Position numbers and translations under genes: made by a program. Source: a virus. From it: DNA of 23,358 nucleotides. A model generated the notes under the pieces. That model had not been told where the DNA came from, did no database searches, and saw only the letters and a program-made list of their open reading frames with translations. Location: the IMG/VR virus record IMGVR_UViG_3300038528_000007, positions 1 through 23,358 of that record; one strand, given 5' to 3'. Positions 7,366-14,887 of the stretch are shown piece after piece. Each line of letters begins with the position of its first letter. Position 1 is the first letter of the stretch.

Positions 7366-7848
7366 TTAAAGGTACTTGTTGATGCGAACGAGCCACACCA
7401 GCGCTGATTTTTGTTCCCAGAATACAACGTCGCCAGCGCTTACAATGCCGCCAGTAACAGCAGCCTCGGTGGCCTTGCCAGCGTCTGCGGTGCCGTCGTT
7501 AATGTATTGCACGGGGTCGTAGCGTGAAGGGTCGGCAGTGCCGGTAACGGTGACGGTTGCAAAGCCAAAGTTAATAATCTCTGCTACCGAGTCAATAGCG
7601 GTGCCGGTGGTGCTGTATACGCCAGTACCGATCTCGCCGGTAATCTTGCGCTTGACAATGCCAACGACTACCGGAGTGCCAGAGCCGTCCATGTTGTCAA
7701 CGCGGCCAGAGTCAAACTTTGCAAAGCGGCCCTCAATTAAGCCGTTCTCAAAAGTCTCAAAGCTTGATACGTTGTAGGGGCTTGCGGTAATGACTTCGCC
7801 CGCGCCCAGATCCGGGTTATCTTGGAGTACAGTGTTTGCAAAAGACAT
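7366..7848 (-). CDS. Structural cement / head decoration protein
   Basis: This 160-residue, nearly all beta, Gly/Thr/Val-rich protein starts MSFANTVLQDNPDLGAGEVI. It resembles the gp24-like structural cement proteins (DUF2190 neighbourhood) that bind the outside of the capsid and stabilise it. It sits between the DUF2213 protein and the major capsid gene, the usual cement position. GGGAG lies upstream of the ATG. Family recognition is moderate; gene order makes it likely. Confidence 0.78.
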   Translation of the reverse strand: MSFANTVLQDNPDLGAGEVITASPYNVSSFETFENGLIEGRFAKFDSGRVDNMDGSGTPVVVGIVKRKITGEIGTGVYSTTGTAIDSVAEIINFGFATVTVTGTADPSRYDPVQYINDGTADAGKATEAAVTGGIVSAGDVVFWEQKSALVWLVRINKYL

Positions 7849-7851
7849 GGG

Positions 7852-9009
7852 TTATTTCTCCCCCAAAGTGTCAGAGATACGAGACATCAAACCGGAATCG
7901 GCTTTAGTGTCACCAAATTGCGTATAGTCAGAACTTGCCTTACGCAGCAACTTAAACGCCACTGGCAGTTCCGAGTCTTCAAACTTGTCAGCGCTTTGTG
8001 TGGCCAGGGAGTCGCGCATAACAGTGTGTGCAGACTTGCCAACGAAATTATAATCCGCGTCTACAAAGTCGCGGGCCTTGTTGACAACTTCGGAGTACAA
8101 GCGGACCTGACCTTTAACCGCACTAGCAACGGCATCTTTAAACTGGGTGGAGTCGGCAAAGTTTTCTTTGCCGTTCATGTCTTTCATGTCCTTTTCTTCC
8201 ATGTCGGCGTCTTCCATGTCCTTATCCATGTCCTCCATGTCGACGTCTTCCATTTCCATGTCTTCATCTGCCACATCTTCTTCGGCAGGCATGATGTTTT
8301 GCTCTTTGGCGTAAGACATAATTTCCTGCATCGCCGGCATAAGCTTAACGAGCTGGTCAACAGGAACTTTACGGATAGCCTCGGGTAGACCAGTCGCAAT
8401 TTCTACGATCATGTCAAGGCTAACCGAGCCCTCGGCGTCGGTAAACGCCTTGTGTATCTTCTTCGGCTTCATGGTGTCACCCTCCAAGGGCTTGTGTGGT
8501 ATATCGGGTTTGCGGTCTAAGAAGCTGCACAGAGGACCACAACGGCCAGCGGGGACAGCGGCCAGGTGATGGGGTTGTATGTCAATCTGTTCAAAATCAA
8601 AGCGGCTGTGTGGCACAAGGTCTGCTTCATAGCCAAGAGATAATTGATGCTTGTCTTTTAAGAGGATTTGCAGCTCGTCACTTACAGCTAGCTTGTTCTG
8701 GACAGCGAGCCGGGAGTGTGTCGGCTCGTCTATCTGGTCAATGACAACAGACGACTCGACACGCGAACCAGATTCAACGGCAGGCCCATCCATGCTTACG
8801 TGGCCATCGGTCAGCGGTATGCCTGGCATAAGGTAGGCGGCGTTAGCAATAGTTGCCGGTGATCTGTAGACAGTAAACACTCGGTCAAGTGGCTCAAGGC
8901 CTAGCTCTGCACCAAGATACTCCAACACGCCGTCACGAATTGACACGGCAGTACGCGCTGTATCTGAGTAGACAGCTAGATCGGAAAATTGCTTGCGAAT
9001 CGTTGGCAT
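7852..9009 (-). CDS. DUF2213 prohead protease / scaffold-like protein
   Basis: This 385-residue protein matches the DUF2213 pattern: N-terminal MPTIRKQFSDLAVYSDTART, then GIPLTDGHVSMDGP (a conserved His region at about residue 70) and KDKHQLSLGYEADL (a conserved Ser region at about 120), which could be the catalytic His and Ser of a herpesvirus-like prohead protease. The C-terminal half is scaffold-like, with an acidic, Met-rich stretch (about 240-280) of repeated 'MED' units, and ends with helical segments. I prefer the ATG at 9009, with AAAGG 7 bases upstream, over an in-frame TTG at 9036. A strong promoter lies just upstream. The protease role is inferred. Confidence 0.82.
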   Translation of the reverse strand: MPTIRKQFSDLAVYSDTARTAVSIRDGVLEYLGAELGLEPLDRVFTVYRSPATIANAAYLMPGIPLTDGHVSMDGPAVESGSRVESSVVIDQIDEPTHSRLAVQNKLAVSDELQILLKDKHQLSLGYEADLVPHSRFDFEQIDIQPHHLAAVPAGRCGPLCSFLDRKPDIPHKPLEGDTMKPKKIHKAFTDAEGSVSLDMIVEIATGLPEAIRKVPVDQLVKLMPAMQEIMSYAKEQNIMPAEEDVADEDMEMEDVDMEDMDKDMEDADMEEKDMKDMNGKENFADSTQFKDAVASAVKGQVRLYSEVVNKARDFVDADYNFVGKSAHTVMRDSLATQSADKFEDSELPVAFKLLRKASSDYTQFGDTKADSGLMSRISDTLGEK

Positions 9010-9035
9010 ATAAAAGCCTTTAACTGGTTTACGCA

Positions 9036-9064
9036 ATTTTAATATGCTAAGGCTATGGTGTCAA
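9036..9064 (-). promoter_or_regulatory. Strong sigma70 promoter inside the late operon
   Basis: On the minus strand a perfect TTGACA (9059-9064) and TAAAAT (9036-9041) are 17 bases apart. Transcription would start about 20 bases before the ATG at 9009, leaving a short leader with an AAAGG ribosome site. It should boost protease/scaffold, cement and capsid genes apart from the upstream terminase genes. Confidence 0.65.
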
Positions 9065-9074
9065 ATTGATACGG

Positions 9075-9926
9075 TTATTGCTCCATCTCTGGAATAATTA
9101 GTTCATAATCGCAGCGACAATTGTATGACGTTCCAGGAAGTAAAAATTGACCGTTTATTTTTGCGCCGGTCGCTAAATCAAACTCCACTCCCTCAAGTGC
9201 AAAGTGACTAGGCTTTGCATTTGGGTATTTTCCACTAGGGTTGCCCCGGACCCTTTCATCTTTTGCGCTGCGCCAGATTGCTTTTGTAATGCCAAGGTTC
9301 TGCGCCCGCGCCTTTGTGGTCAGGCTGTTAAACGTCGCAATCTGTGTACGTGCAACCATCTTGGCGTGATTCTTGCGCTTTTCTACCATGTCATCAAACT
9401 GGCTTAGTATTTCCGGCAGACCCTTGCCTTCTGCCATAAGCCGCAGCGTGTTGCTGGTCCACATTTGTAGGGTATCGTCGCGGGTCTTCTTTACCCACTG
9501 CTGTGTTTCTGCCTGAAACGCATTTATCTGGAAAGTAAGCCCCTCGGTGGCCTCCAGCTCATCGCGACTGATTCCTATGGCGTTAGACGCACGCCGGTAG
9601 AACTCTGACTGGTTGCGCCGGTTGACCTTGCCGGTGTACTTGTTGGTCATCTTGTCAAGACGCTTGCCGTCAAACTGTTTTAGCAGCTTACGTTGCACAC
9701 GTGCGGCCATGGCTAGAAACACTTTGGCAAAGTTGCCTTCTTGTTTAGCGTCCGCAAACTTGGCAATCGTATCCTGATTCAGCTCTTTGAATATCTGCGT
9801 CCGCCACCGCTGCGCCATCTGGTCAACCATGTATTCTATGGCGTTACCGAATTGGCGGATCTCCGACTTAGGTGGCTCGGGTGACTTTACTTTCGCGCCG
9901 TTTGGACAGCAGACTTCACGTTTCAT
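9075..9926 (-). CDS. Minor head protein, Mu F-like
   Basis: This 283-residue protein has a C-terminal Mu gpF-like domain (about 190-283): RTQIATFNSLTTKARAQNLG, then TKAIWRSAKDERVRGNPSGK and a final SYNCRCDYELIIPE, which matches the usual 'NCRC' ending. The N-terminal part is helical and Lys/Gln-rich. MuF proteins act in head morphogenesis and DNA ejection, at the portal. It begins inside the 3' end of the portal gene (11-base overlap), with GGGGGG upstream of the ATG. Confidence 0.85.
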   Translation of the reverse strand: MKREVCCPNGAKVKSPEPPKSEIRQFGNAIEYMVDQMAQRWRTQIFKELNQDTIAKFADAKQEGNFAKVFLAMAARVQRKLLKQFDGKRLDKMTNKYTGKVNRRNQSEFYRRASNAIGISRDELEATEGLTFQINAFQAETQQWVKKTRDDTLQMWTSNTLRLMAEGKGLPEILSQFDDMVEKRKNHAKMVARTQIATFNSLTTKARAQNLGITKAIWRSAKDERVRGNPSGKYPNAKPSHFALEGVEFDLATGAKINGQFLLPGTSYNCRCDYELIIPEMEQ

Positions 9927-11175
9927 CGTCGCCCCCCATCAGTTCCTCTAGGCTCATGCCACCCTGCTCAGGCGTAGGCGCTTCGTCTTCGTCGGGCCTG
10001 CCAAACATCTGTTCAAACGGGTCATTCTCAGTCACGCCGTTGTCAATGAGGTACTTGTCGTAGTCAAGGCCCATCTGCCATAGCACAAGAGCGTTTTTAA
10101 TAACCTCAGTCTCTTGGCCAATGCGGTCTTTGTCAGTCTGGCCCTGGTTCTCTTTGAACGACACGCGCCCGCGCCCGTGCATAGCCATAAGCCGGTTAAT
10201 CTTGTCCAGCAGATACTCTGATTGCAGCGATTTGATGGTCTGCATGTCCACCTGCCTGTCGCCCTCGCCACTGCCGTTCAATCCTTTAGGTGGCTCACCT
10301 ACTAGGGTAGACAGTGAAAGCCCGGTCACCATAGCCAAGCGGCGCAAGGTAATCATGTCTGACTCTGCCAGGTTGCTCAGGGTTTGCTGTACCGTAACAA
10401 CCTCGTCTTCTTTGTCGATGACACCAGCGCCGTATGACGACCTCAGATCCTCTAAGCCAGCAAAGTACCGAAGCAGATCATCCTCTTTTTTGTCGTTGAG
10501 CAGGTCTTTAAACCCGGCGACTTTGTAAAAGACTGTGGATGACTTCTCAAGAATGGCCGGCACGGCACGCTGTACAATTTGATCGCTCACCAGCTCGTTG
10601 CGGATAAGCTCAAATTCAGATATGCCGCCAAAGAAATATTCAGGCGCGTCAAGCTCAACCGGCTGCACGTAAGTCATATCGACCACGCGGCTCGGGTGGA
10701 TTGTAAAGCCGCGTATGCTGTAGAACTTTGGCTTGTAGTAATTGGGGCTATTTAGGTTGTACTCGACGCTCTGGATGTACACCATGTCGCCGCTAAACAC
10801 CAGGCATCGAACGTTCGTGTAATCGTCAATCACTGGCAGGGGTGAGCTAAGGTCGGCGCCAGGCTCTTGCGTGACGATGATCCCACGGCCAAACGCCAGC
10901 ATGAATTTGCAGGTGTTTTTGACGTGTTGCTGAAGGCGTGTCTCGTAATAGTCTTTGTCTATTGTGTTCTCAAATTGCAAAGTTTCGTTCAACGCAATGC
11001 CGGACTTGATGCGAATGATCTTGCTACCCACGCCCGTCTTATAGATCGCCCGCAGCTCGTCAGAGTCTACCCGCGTGCTGGTCATGCGGTTGTTGTTGTG
11101 CACGTTGCGCCGGTTCGCCAGCTTGTTAGTTAGGCTGGTGATGCCGTCTGCGAATAGCTTTGGGAAACTGACCAT
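9916..11175 (-). CDS. Portal protein, DUF1073 family
   Basis: This 419-residue protein resembles the DUF1073 (Phage_portal_3) portal family: GVGSKIIRIKSGIALNETLQ near the N-terminus, a KFYSIRGFTIHPSRVVDMTY segment in the middle, and GLSLSTLVGEPPKGLNGSGE (about 290-310), a conserved loop of this group. The acidic tail ends in EELMGGDDET. Portals form the dodecameric ring for DNA packaging and exit. Its ATG overlaps the stop of the large terminase by one base (TAATG), a translational coupling pattern. Confidence 0.9.
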   Translation of the reverse strand: MVSFPKLFADGITSLTNKLANRRNVHNNNRMTSTRVDSDELRAIYKTGVGSKIIRIKSGIALNETLQFENTIDKDYYETRLQQHVKNTCKFMLAFGRGIIVTQEPGADLSSPLPVIDDYTNVRCLVFSGDMVYIQSVEYNLNSPNYYKPKFYSIRGFTIHPSRVVDMTYVQPVELDAPEYFFGGISEFELIRNELVSDQIVQRAVPAILEKSSTVFYKVAGFKDLLNDKKEDDLLRYFAGLEDLRSSYGAGVIDKEDEVVTVQQTLSNLAESDMITLRRLAMVTGLSLSTLVGEPPKGLNGSGEGDRQVDMQTIKSLQSEYLLDKINRLMAMHGRGRVSFKENQGQTDKDRIGQETEVIKNALVLWQMGLDYDKYLIDNGVTENDPFEQMFGRPDEDEAPTPEQGGMSLEELMGGDDET

Positions 11176-12416
11176 TACAATATGTTCCCGTAGTTGGTAA
11201 TTTTGCCATTCATAATAGGCTCTAGCGCGTATCTTATCGCATCTATTGCGTGGTTGTCAGCGTCTACGATTTTAGGAAGTATATCACCTGAATAGCGGTC
11301 CACCTTGTAGCTGTACAGATTAAACTCTTTAAAAGTGTTTTTGCAGCGCGGATGAATGATGACTTTGCCAAACGATCTGATGAATTCTATGCCGTCCTGC
11401 ACTGACCCCGGACCCTTCTTACACGACACTATACGCCTTATACCATGACGCTGGAGGTAGCTAATTGACTCGGGCCGGGCGTTGTCGGCGCGTACCGTGT
11501 GGCTTTCTACGCCTGGTAAAAGGTCAATCATAACTTTGCTTGTGTCGTCGATTTCAAGGTGCTGCACATAAAGTTCGTGCTCAATGTACAAATCACCGTT
11601 GTTTGCCCAGCACTTGACGCCGGCTGTTGGGTCTTGCGAGAACCCGAAGTCCAGCCCGAAGTAAGGGCCGTCCCATGTTTTTGTGGGCACAAACTCGCGC
11701 TGCACATACTTGTCGCTAAACACTTGGGCCTGTGAGCTTTCCCAGAATTGGCCCTCCCAGATGTGCGCGTATAGCGATGGGTCTAGTCTTTCCAGTGCGT
11801 CGAGGCGCTGCTCTTCTAGTATTTTGGAAAAGAACGGATTGTCTTGCCAATTAATTTCGACAATGTGCGACCGAGGCGGCGGCGTACTTAATTGAAATGT
11901 TTGCGCCACCCAACTGTTACGCTTTTTTGGGTTGTAAATAATCCATATTTCGGAGTTAGCAGCGCGTATTGTTGGCAGCAGATCCACCCAGCCCGCCGCC
12001 GGTATATCTTCCGCTTCCTCAACTACGCACAAATCCACCTGAGCAAGCGACTTTATAGAACCGATGTTGTGACGCAGGCCGCGAAAGATAAACTCTGTGC
12101 CGTTGCTGCGGTGCCGAAGGTAATCAACGCCGACGTCGTATTGCGTAGACAGCCAAGGGCAAGACTCAATAGCGTTCTTTAACTCGGCATGGAATGATTC
12201 TTTAATAGAGTTTTGCAGCTCACGAACGCACAAGATGCGCAGCGGGTCTATGGCGCCCCATATAGCGGCCATCTTTGCAGACGTGAACGATTTGCCAGAC
12301 CCTCGCCCGCCGTGCATTACACGGTATCTAAGGCTGCCTCTAGGCTCAGCAAAGAGTGGTATTAACTTGGGTGGAAGCTCAATGCTTAGGGTTGACAACG
12401 GGCGCAACCAGTTCAA
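11175..12416 (-). CDS. terL: Terminase large subunit
   Basis: This roughly 413-residue packaging motor has the ATPase and nuclease signatures. Walker A is HGGRGSGKS (about 35-43), Walker B is VDLCVVEEAED (about 127-137), and nuclease acids lie in GLDFGFSQDP (about 254), RADNARPESI (about 309) and DADNHAIDAIRYAL (about 385-398). It cuts and pumps phage DNA into the prohead. The start is uncertain: there is no ATG before the codon next to Walker A, only TTG codons at 12416, 12407 and 12398, and a stop lies just upstream in frame. The N-terminal SIELPPKLIP segment is normal for the family, so a TTG start is likely. Confidence 0.93.
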   Translation of the reverse strand: MNWLRPLSTLSIELPPKLIPLFAEPRGSLRYRVMHGGRGSGKSFTSAKMAAIWGAIDPLRILCVRELQNSIKESFHAELKNAIESCPWLSTQYDVGVDYLRHRSNGTEFIFRGLRHNIGSIKSLAQVDLCVVEEAEDIPAAGWVDLLPTIRAANSEIWIIYNPKKRNSWVAQTFQLSTPPPRSHIVEINWQDNPFFSKILEEQRLDALERLDPSLYAHIWEGQFWESSQAQVFSDKYVQREFVPTKTWDGPYFGLDFGFSQDPTAGVKCWANNGDLYIEHELYVQHLEIDDTSKVMIDLLPGVESHTVRADNARPESISYLQRHGIRRIVSCKKGPGSVQDGIEFIRSFGKVIIHPRCKNTFKEFNLYSYKVDRYSGDILPKIVDADNHAIDAIRYALEPIMNGKITNYGNIL

Positions 12417-12777
12417 TGCGGGTGGGGTTTGGCGTCATGCTGCCGTCAGGGCTTGTGTGTGACAGCTCCGACTTCTCGCTATAGCCATGATTGTGCAGTA
12501 TCAGCTTAGTGATAGCAGCGTTGAACGTGCCGTCAAGCCCACGGTTTACCGCTGTACGCTCCTGCATTGCGTCGATGTTCTCTAACGTGTGCAGAAATTC
12601 AGGGTAAAGTTTTTCCCATTCGTAGCTTACACGCTTTGACACGCCCAAGTAGCAGCACAGCCCAACACGGCTAGGGATAACGTCGCCGACCTCCTTGAAC
12701 TTATAAATATACTCGTCTGCCTGCTGTTGCAGGGCTTGAGTGTACTTTGTTGGCGCGCCTATCTTTGTGTTTTCCAT
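12379..12777 (-). CDS. terS: Terminase small subunit
   Basis: This 132-residue protein starts MENTKIGAPTKYTQALQQQA and has a helix-turn-helix-like centre (PSRVGLCCYLGVSKRVSYEW) followed by a long helix and the ILHNHGYSEKSE ending typical of small terminases. It would recognise the packaging site and work with the large subunit, whose gene overlaps its 3' end. The frame is open to a potential start at 13002, but the extra segment is unlike the family, so the ATG at 12777 is preferred. That ATG has no ribosome site but lies 6 bases after a perfect TATAAT, so the mRNA may be leaderless. Confidence 0.8.
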   Translation of the reverse strand: MENTKIGAPTKYTQALQQQADEYIYKFKEVGDVIPSRVGLCCYLGVSKRVSYEWEKLYPEFLHTLENIDAMQERTAVNRGLDGTFNAAITKLILHNHGYSEKSELSHTSPDGSMTPNPTRIELVAPVVNPKH

Positions 12778-12783
12778 ACACCG

Positions 12784-12789
12784 ATTATA
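12784..12789 (-). promoter_or_regulatory. Perfect -10 box immediately before the small terminase
   Basis: TATAAT on the minus strand lies 6 bases before the ATG at 12777, so transcription would begin at or next to the start codon. A -35 box at the usual spacing is poor (T-rich only). It lies after a terminator, as expected for a late-operon promoter. Confidence 0.5.
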
Positions 12790-12804
12790 CACTATTTCGC
12801 CCAC

Positions 12805-12844
12805 AAAAAATGCCCCTTGATTAGCGGGCGTAAGGTGCCATTTT
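12805..12844 (-). terminator. Terminator between early and late leftward genes
   Basis: On the minus strand an imperfect 12-pair stem (AAAATG...CCTT with AAGG...CATTTT, one bulge and one mismatch) surrounds a loop of about 14 bases, and the stem's final T run extends two bases past it. It would end transcription from the 13-18 kb genes; a phage antiterminator may be needed to pass it. Confidence 0.5.
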
Positions 12845-12933
12845 GCAGATACGCGCATATGGCTGTAGCGCATCCTCCTACTAATCGCCGGAGACAGGCT
12901 GTCAACACTCACTACACGGAAAAGGACTTCGAA

Positions 12934-13077
12934 ATGCTGTCGCTTCGAGAACACGCTTTTAACGTCAACAACACTTTGACCGAAGCCCTTATCAGTGCCC
13001 ACTCATACGCTGAATGGGTTGCGTGTACGTGTCGCTATCGCAGCGAGGTATTCACTATAACATCAGCCTTTGACTAG
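12934..13077 (+). CDS. Possible small protein opposite to its neighbours
   Basis: A 47-codon plus-strand reading frame starts at an ATG with AAAGGA 7 bases upstream and begins MLSLREHAFNVNNTLTEALI. It lies between the small terminase and the leftward gene at 13063 and overlaps the end of that gene by 15 bases, convergently. Nothing else in this 285-base gap looks coding. The good ribosome site is the only strong evidence; no family was recognised. Confidence 0.3.
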   Translation: MLSLREHAFNVNNTLTEALISAHSYAEWVACTCRYRSEVFTITSAFD

Positions 13078-13773
13078 GCGGTAGCCCTTTTCAATCATGC
13101 CGTTAACAATGCCTTTTGGCTTTAGGCCGGATGCGATTGCTAATTCTACAAAATTCTCTAGGTCTTCTCTTTCATTTTTTTCTTTCTTGGAAGGCAGTGC
13201 GCGAAAACACGCTAAATTGCAGCATCCATCATACGAAAAGTGGTAGTCGTCACCAGCCGCAAATACGACTGAATTTTCAAAATATGCAACCGGAACAACA
13301 ATACACTCTCTGTCATCGTCGCTGATAAAAATGCACTCTTTGCCGATTGGTGGCCACCCGATGCCGTCCCATGCCATGCCTGTTTCTACGGTCTGTGCTT
13401 GTTCGGTCTGGGGTTTGAGGTGCAACTCTTGGAACGCAAAGCCATAGCTCTTGATGTCATCAACCACATTCCAGTTACCCGCCGATCCCTGCACAACAAC
13501 CTGGCCGACAGGTATCACGACACACTCAAACCACTCTACGCTTGAACCCCACCGGCACTCACCATGAAAGCCTACTGGTGGCCAGCCGTCTACCCAGTCG
13601 TTTGATGGTGGCCCTACAGGGCGCGGTGTGTGGCGGTCTGTGCCCCACTGTGGGGTTTTTCCTTCTTGATATTCGCCGCGGTTCCACCATCCAAACTCAG
13701 TACAAAAACAATCGCCCCTGCTATCCCAGTGCGTTGCGCCTTCCGGTGCTTCTGTCCAATCTGGATTGCTCAT
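13063..13773 (-). CDS. Hypothetical protein with two related halves
   Basis: This 236-residue Trp-rich protein is of unknown function. It starts MSNPDWTEAPEGATHWDS. It then has two similar segments: one with GWPPVGFHGECRW...ECVVIPVGQ (about 63-105) and one with GWPPIGKECIF...ECIVVPVAY (about 135-175), an internal duplication. It ends with a Lys-rich helix (KGIVNGMIEKGYRLVKG). Proteins of this kind occur in the ninG-to-late interval of other phages, without known role. AGGAG lies 6 bases before the ATG, inside the end of the preceding gene. Confidence 0.82.
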   Translation of the reverse strand: MSNPDWTEAPEGATHWDSRGDCFCTEFGWWNRGEYQEGKTPQWGTDRHTPRPVGPPSNDWVDGWPPVGFHGECRWGSSVEWFECVVIPVGQVVVQGSAGNWNVVDDIKSYGFAFQELHLKPQTEQAQTVETGMAWDGIGWPPIGKECIFISDDDRECIVVPVAYFENSVVFAAGDDYHFSYDGCCNLACFRALPSKKEKNEREDLENFVELAIASGLKPKGIVNGMIEKGYRLVKG

Positions 13774-13991
13774 ATCGTTCTCCTGTGCCCTGTGCGGGCT
13801 ATTGATTTTGTGTGTGAGTTCTTAAAATCGCCGCTCCGCAAATTACAGGCGCGAACAAATTGTTGATGCTTATAATTATCATTGTGCTGGACTAAAATCT
13901 TTCCTGAATTTATGTAATTTATCACCGTGGCACTGCCGCCCGCATTAGTTTTGTAAACTTGCCCCGCTTCAATTTTTATAATTTTTCCCAT
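13770..13991 (-). CDS. Small hypothetical protein
   Basis: This 73-residue protein starts MGKIIKIEAGQVYKTNAGGS. The pattern 'G.VY.TN..G.ATVINYIN...I.VQH...' followed by LRSGDFKNSH resembles the short beta domain found in phage HNH/AP2-type proteins, but no catalytic part follows. No good ribosome site precedes the ATG; an in-frame TTG four codons earlier has GAAGAG nearby. It overlaps the next gene by four bases. Confidence 0.6.
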   Translation of the reverse strand: MGKIIKIEAGQVYKTNAGGSATVINYINSGKILVQHNDNYKHQQFVRACNLRSGDFKNSHTKSIARTGHRRTI

Positions 13992-14160
13992 AAAAAAAGT
14001 CAATGCGCTCTTCAGGTGGTGTAGGCCGGGCAATTAGCCTCTGAAAAACGCACTGACTTTTGATAATTACCCGTTTGAGGTCACCACAACCTGAAATCCA
14101 ATTTATCATACTGACCGACAGGCGCAACCATTCATTTTGCAATTTCTCTAAGTTTCGCAC
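13969..14160 (-). CDS. Possible small gene overlapping the end of ninG
   Basis: A 63-codon frame with a GTG start begins inside the last part of ninG and ends inside the start of the next gene. It fills a 140-base gap. Its end, ARPTPPEERIDFFYGKNYKN, looks protein-like, but neither the GTG nor the ATG at 14109 has a ribosome site. It could equally be chance; no family was recognised. Confidence 0.3.
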   Translation of the reverse strand: MRNLEKLQNEWLRLSVSMINWISGCGDLKRVIIKSQCVFQRLIARPTPPEERIDFFYGKNYKN

Positions 14161-14677
14161 GGTAATATTTTGTCATCGCCTTCAGGTCGTCAACCGTGTA
14201 TTTCTTGGCTTCGTGCTTTCCCTCTAGCCATGCCAGGTTTTCTGCGCCAATCCTGCCGGCCAGGTTTATGCGGTAGTTAACCACGTCGCCAGATTTGTGG
14301 TTGTTACAAGGGGCGCATTGTTTGTGACAATTATTCTCATCAAACCGCAATTCAGGGTGTGACCCTACCGTGCGATAGTGCCCGGCGTGATACTGCCCCT
14401 GGTGATGCCTGCCGCACGACACACAAGGCAAGTCTGAATCCCTCGCCCGGATAAATGCGTTAAACGCTATTTGCGTGTCCCTTGCGTGTGCGCCCTTGGT
14501 CTTTACACTTTCTTTTGCCTGGCGGACCTCTTGCCGTTTCTTCTTTTTGATAGACGCCTTGGCCTTTATCAGCCCATAGTCTGCGGCATGGTCAAAGGAG
14601 CAGTAGCCTTTAGCCTGGATCGGCGTGCTCTCGCTGACCTTTGGCAGCTCTGTCTTGCAGTGTCGGCATTTGCGCAT
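14132..14677 (-). CDS. ninG: NinG recombination protein (Rap-like)
   Basis: This 181-residue protein matches lambda NinG. It has an N-terminal Cys pair (CRHC) and a GYCSFDHAADYG zinc-finger-like part, a Lys/Arg-rich helix, and the HNH-like core CVSCGRHHQGQYHAGHYRT followed by HPELRFDENNCHKQCAPCN (about 105-155). NinG acts as a structure-specific nuclease aiding phage recombination. I start at the ATG at 14677, which overlaps the stop of the upstream gene (TGATG) and has AAAGG 9 bases upstream; a longer frame exists but lacks family similarity. Confidence 0.93.
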   Translation of the reverse strand: MRKCRHCKTELPKVSESTPIQAKGYCSFDHAADYGLIKAKASIKKKKRQEVRQAKESVKTKGAHARDTQIAFNAFIRARDSDLPCVSCGRHHQGQYHAGHYRTVGSHPELRFDENNCHKQCAPCNNHKSGDVVNYRINLAGRIGAENLAWLEGKHEAKKYTVDDLKAMTKYYRAKLREIAK

Positions 14678-14871
14678 CAGGCTGTGCCTTTCCCGGCCCT
14701 GACCCATCGGCGAACGCTCATCTCGCAGCCACTCACAAACGCAATATTGTTTGCCATGCCAATGTGCGTAGATCTGCGGTTGCAGCAACCACACTTCCGG
14801 CGGCTTTTTGTCTCAACTTTTGTGAAATGTCTTTTGTGGTAGTCAACACTTCCCCACTCACAACCTTCCAT
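14677..14871 (-). CDS. Small Cys-rich zinc-finger-like protein
   Basis: This 64-residue basic protein has KCGCCNRRSTHIGMANNIAFVSGCEMSVRRWVR near its end. The CxxC (CGCC) and later Cys and His residues suggest a zinc-binding site. Similar small proteins with the 'KGMAN...GCE...RRWVR' pattern occur beside ninG in other phages. The stop overlaps the ninG ATG (TGATG), so their translation is coupled and a joint role in recombination is possible. Only an AGGT-like site lies before the ATG. Confidence 0.7.
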   Translation of the reverse strand: MEGCEWGSVDYHKRHFTKVETKSRRKCGCCNRRSTHIGMANNIAFVSGCEMSVRRWVRAGKGTA

Positions 14872-14887
14872 AATAATTACCTATTAG

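Noticed and set aside
7822-8388. A 188-codon plus-strand frame rich in His, Phe and Val
   Set aside because: It is the antisense shadow of the acidic Met-rich repeat in the DUF2213 gene; no ribosome site or family likeness.
12778-13002. A longer small terminase starting at 13002
   Set aside because: The added segment crosses a terminator and the TATAAT box and does not resemble small terminases.
14678-14794. A 39-residue N-terminal extension of NinG
   Set aside because: The ATG at 14677 overlaps the upstream stop and begins the conserved Cys-pair region; the extension lies over another small gene.
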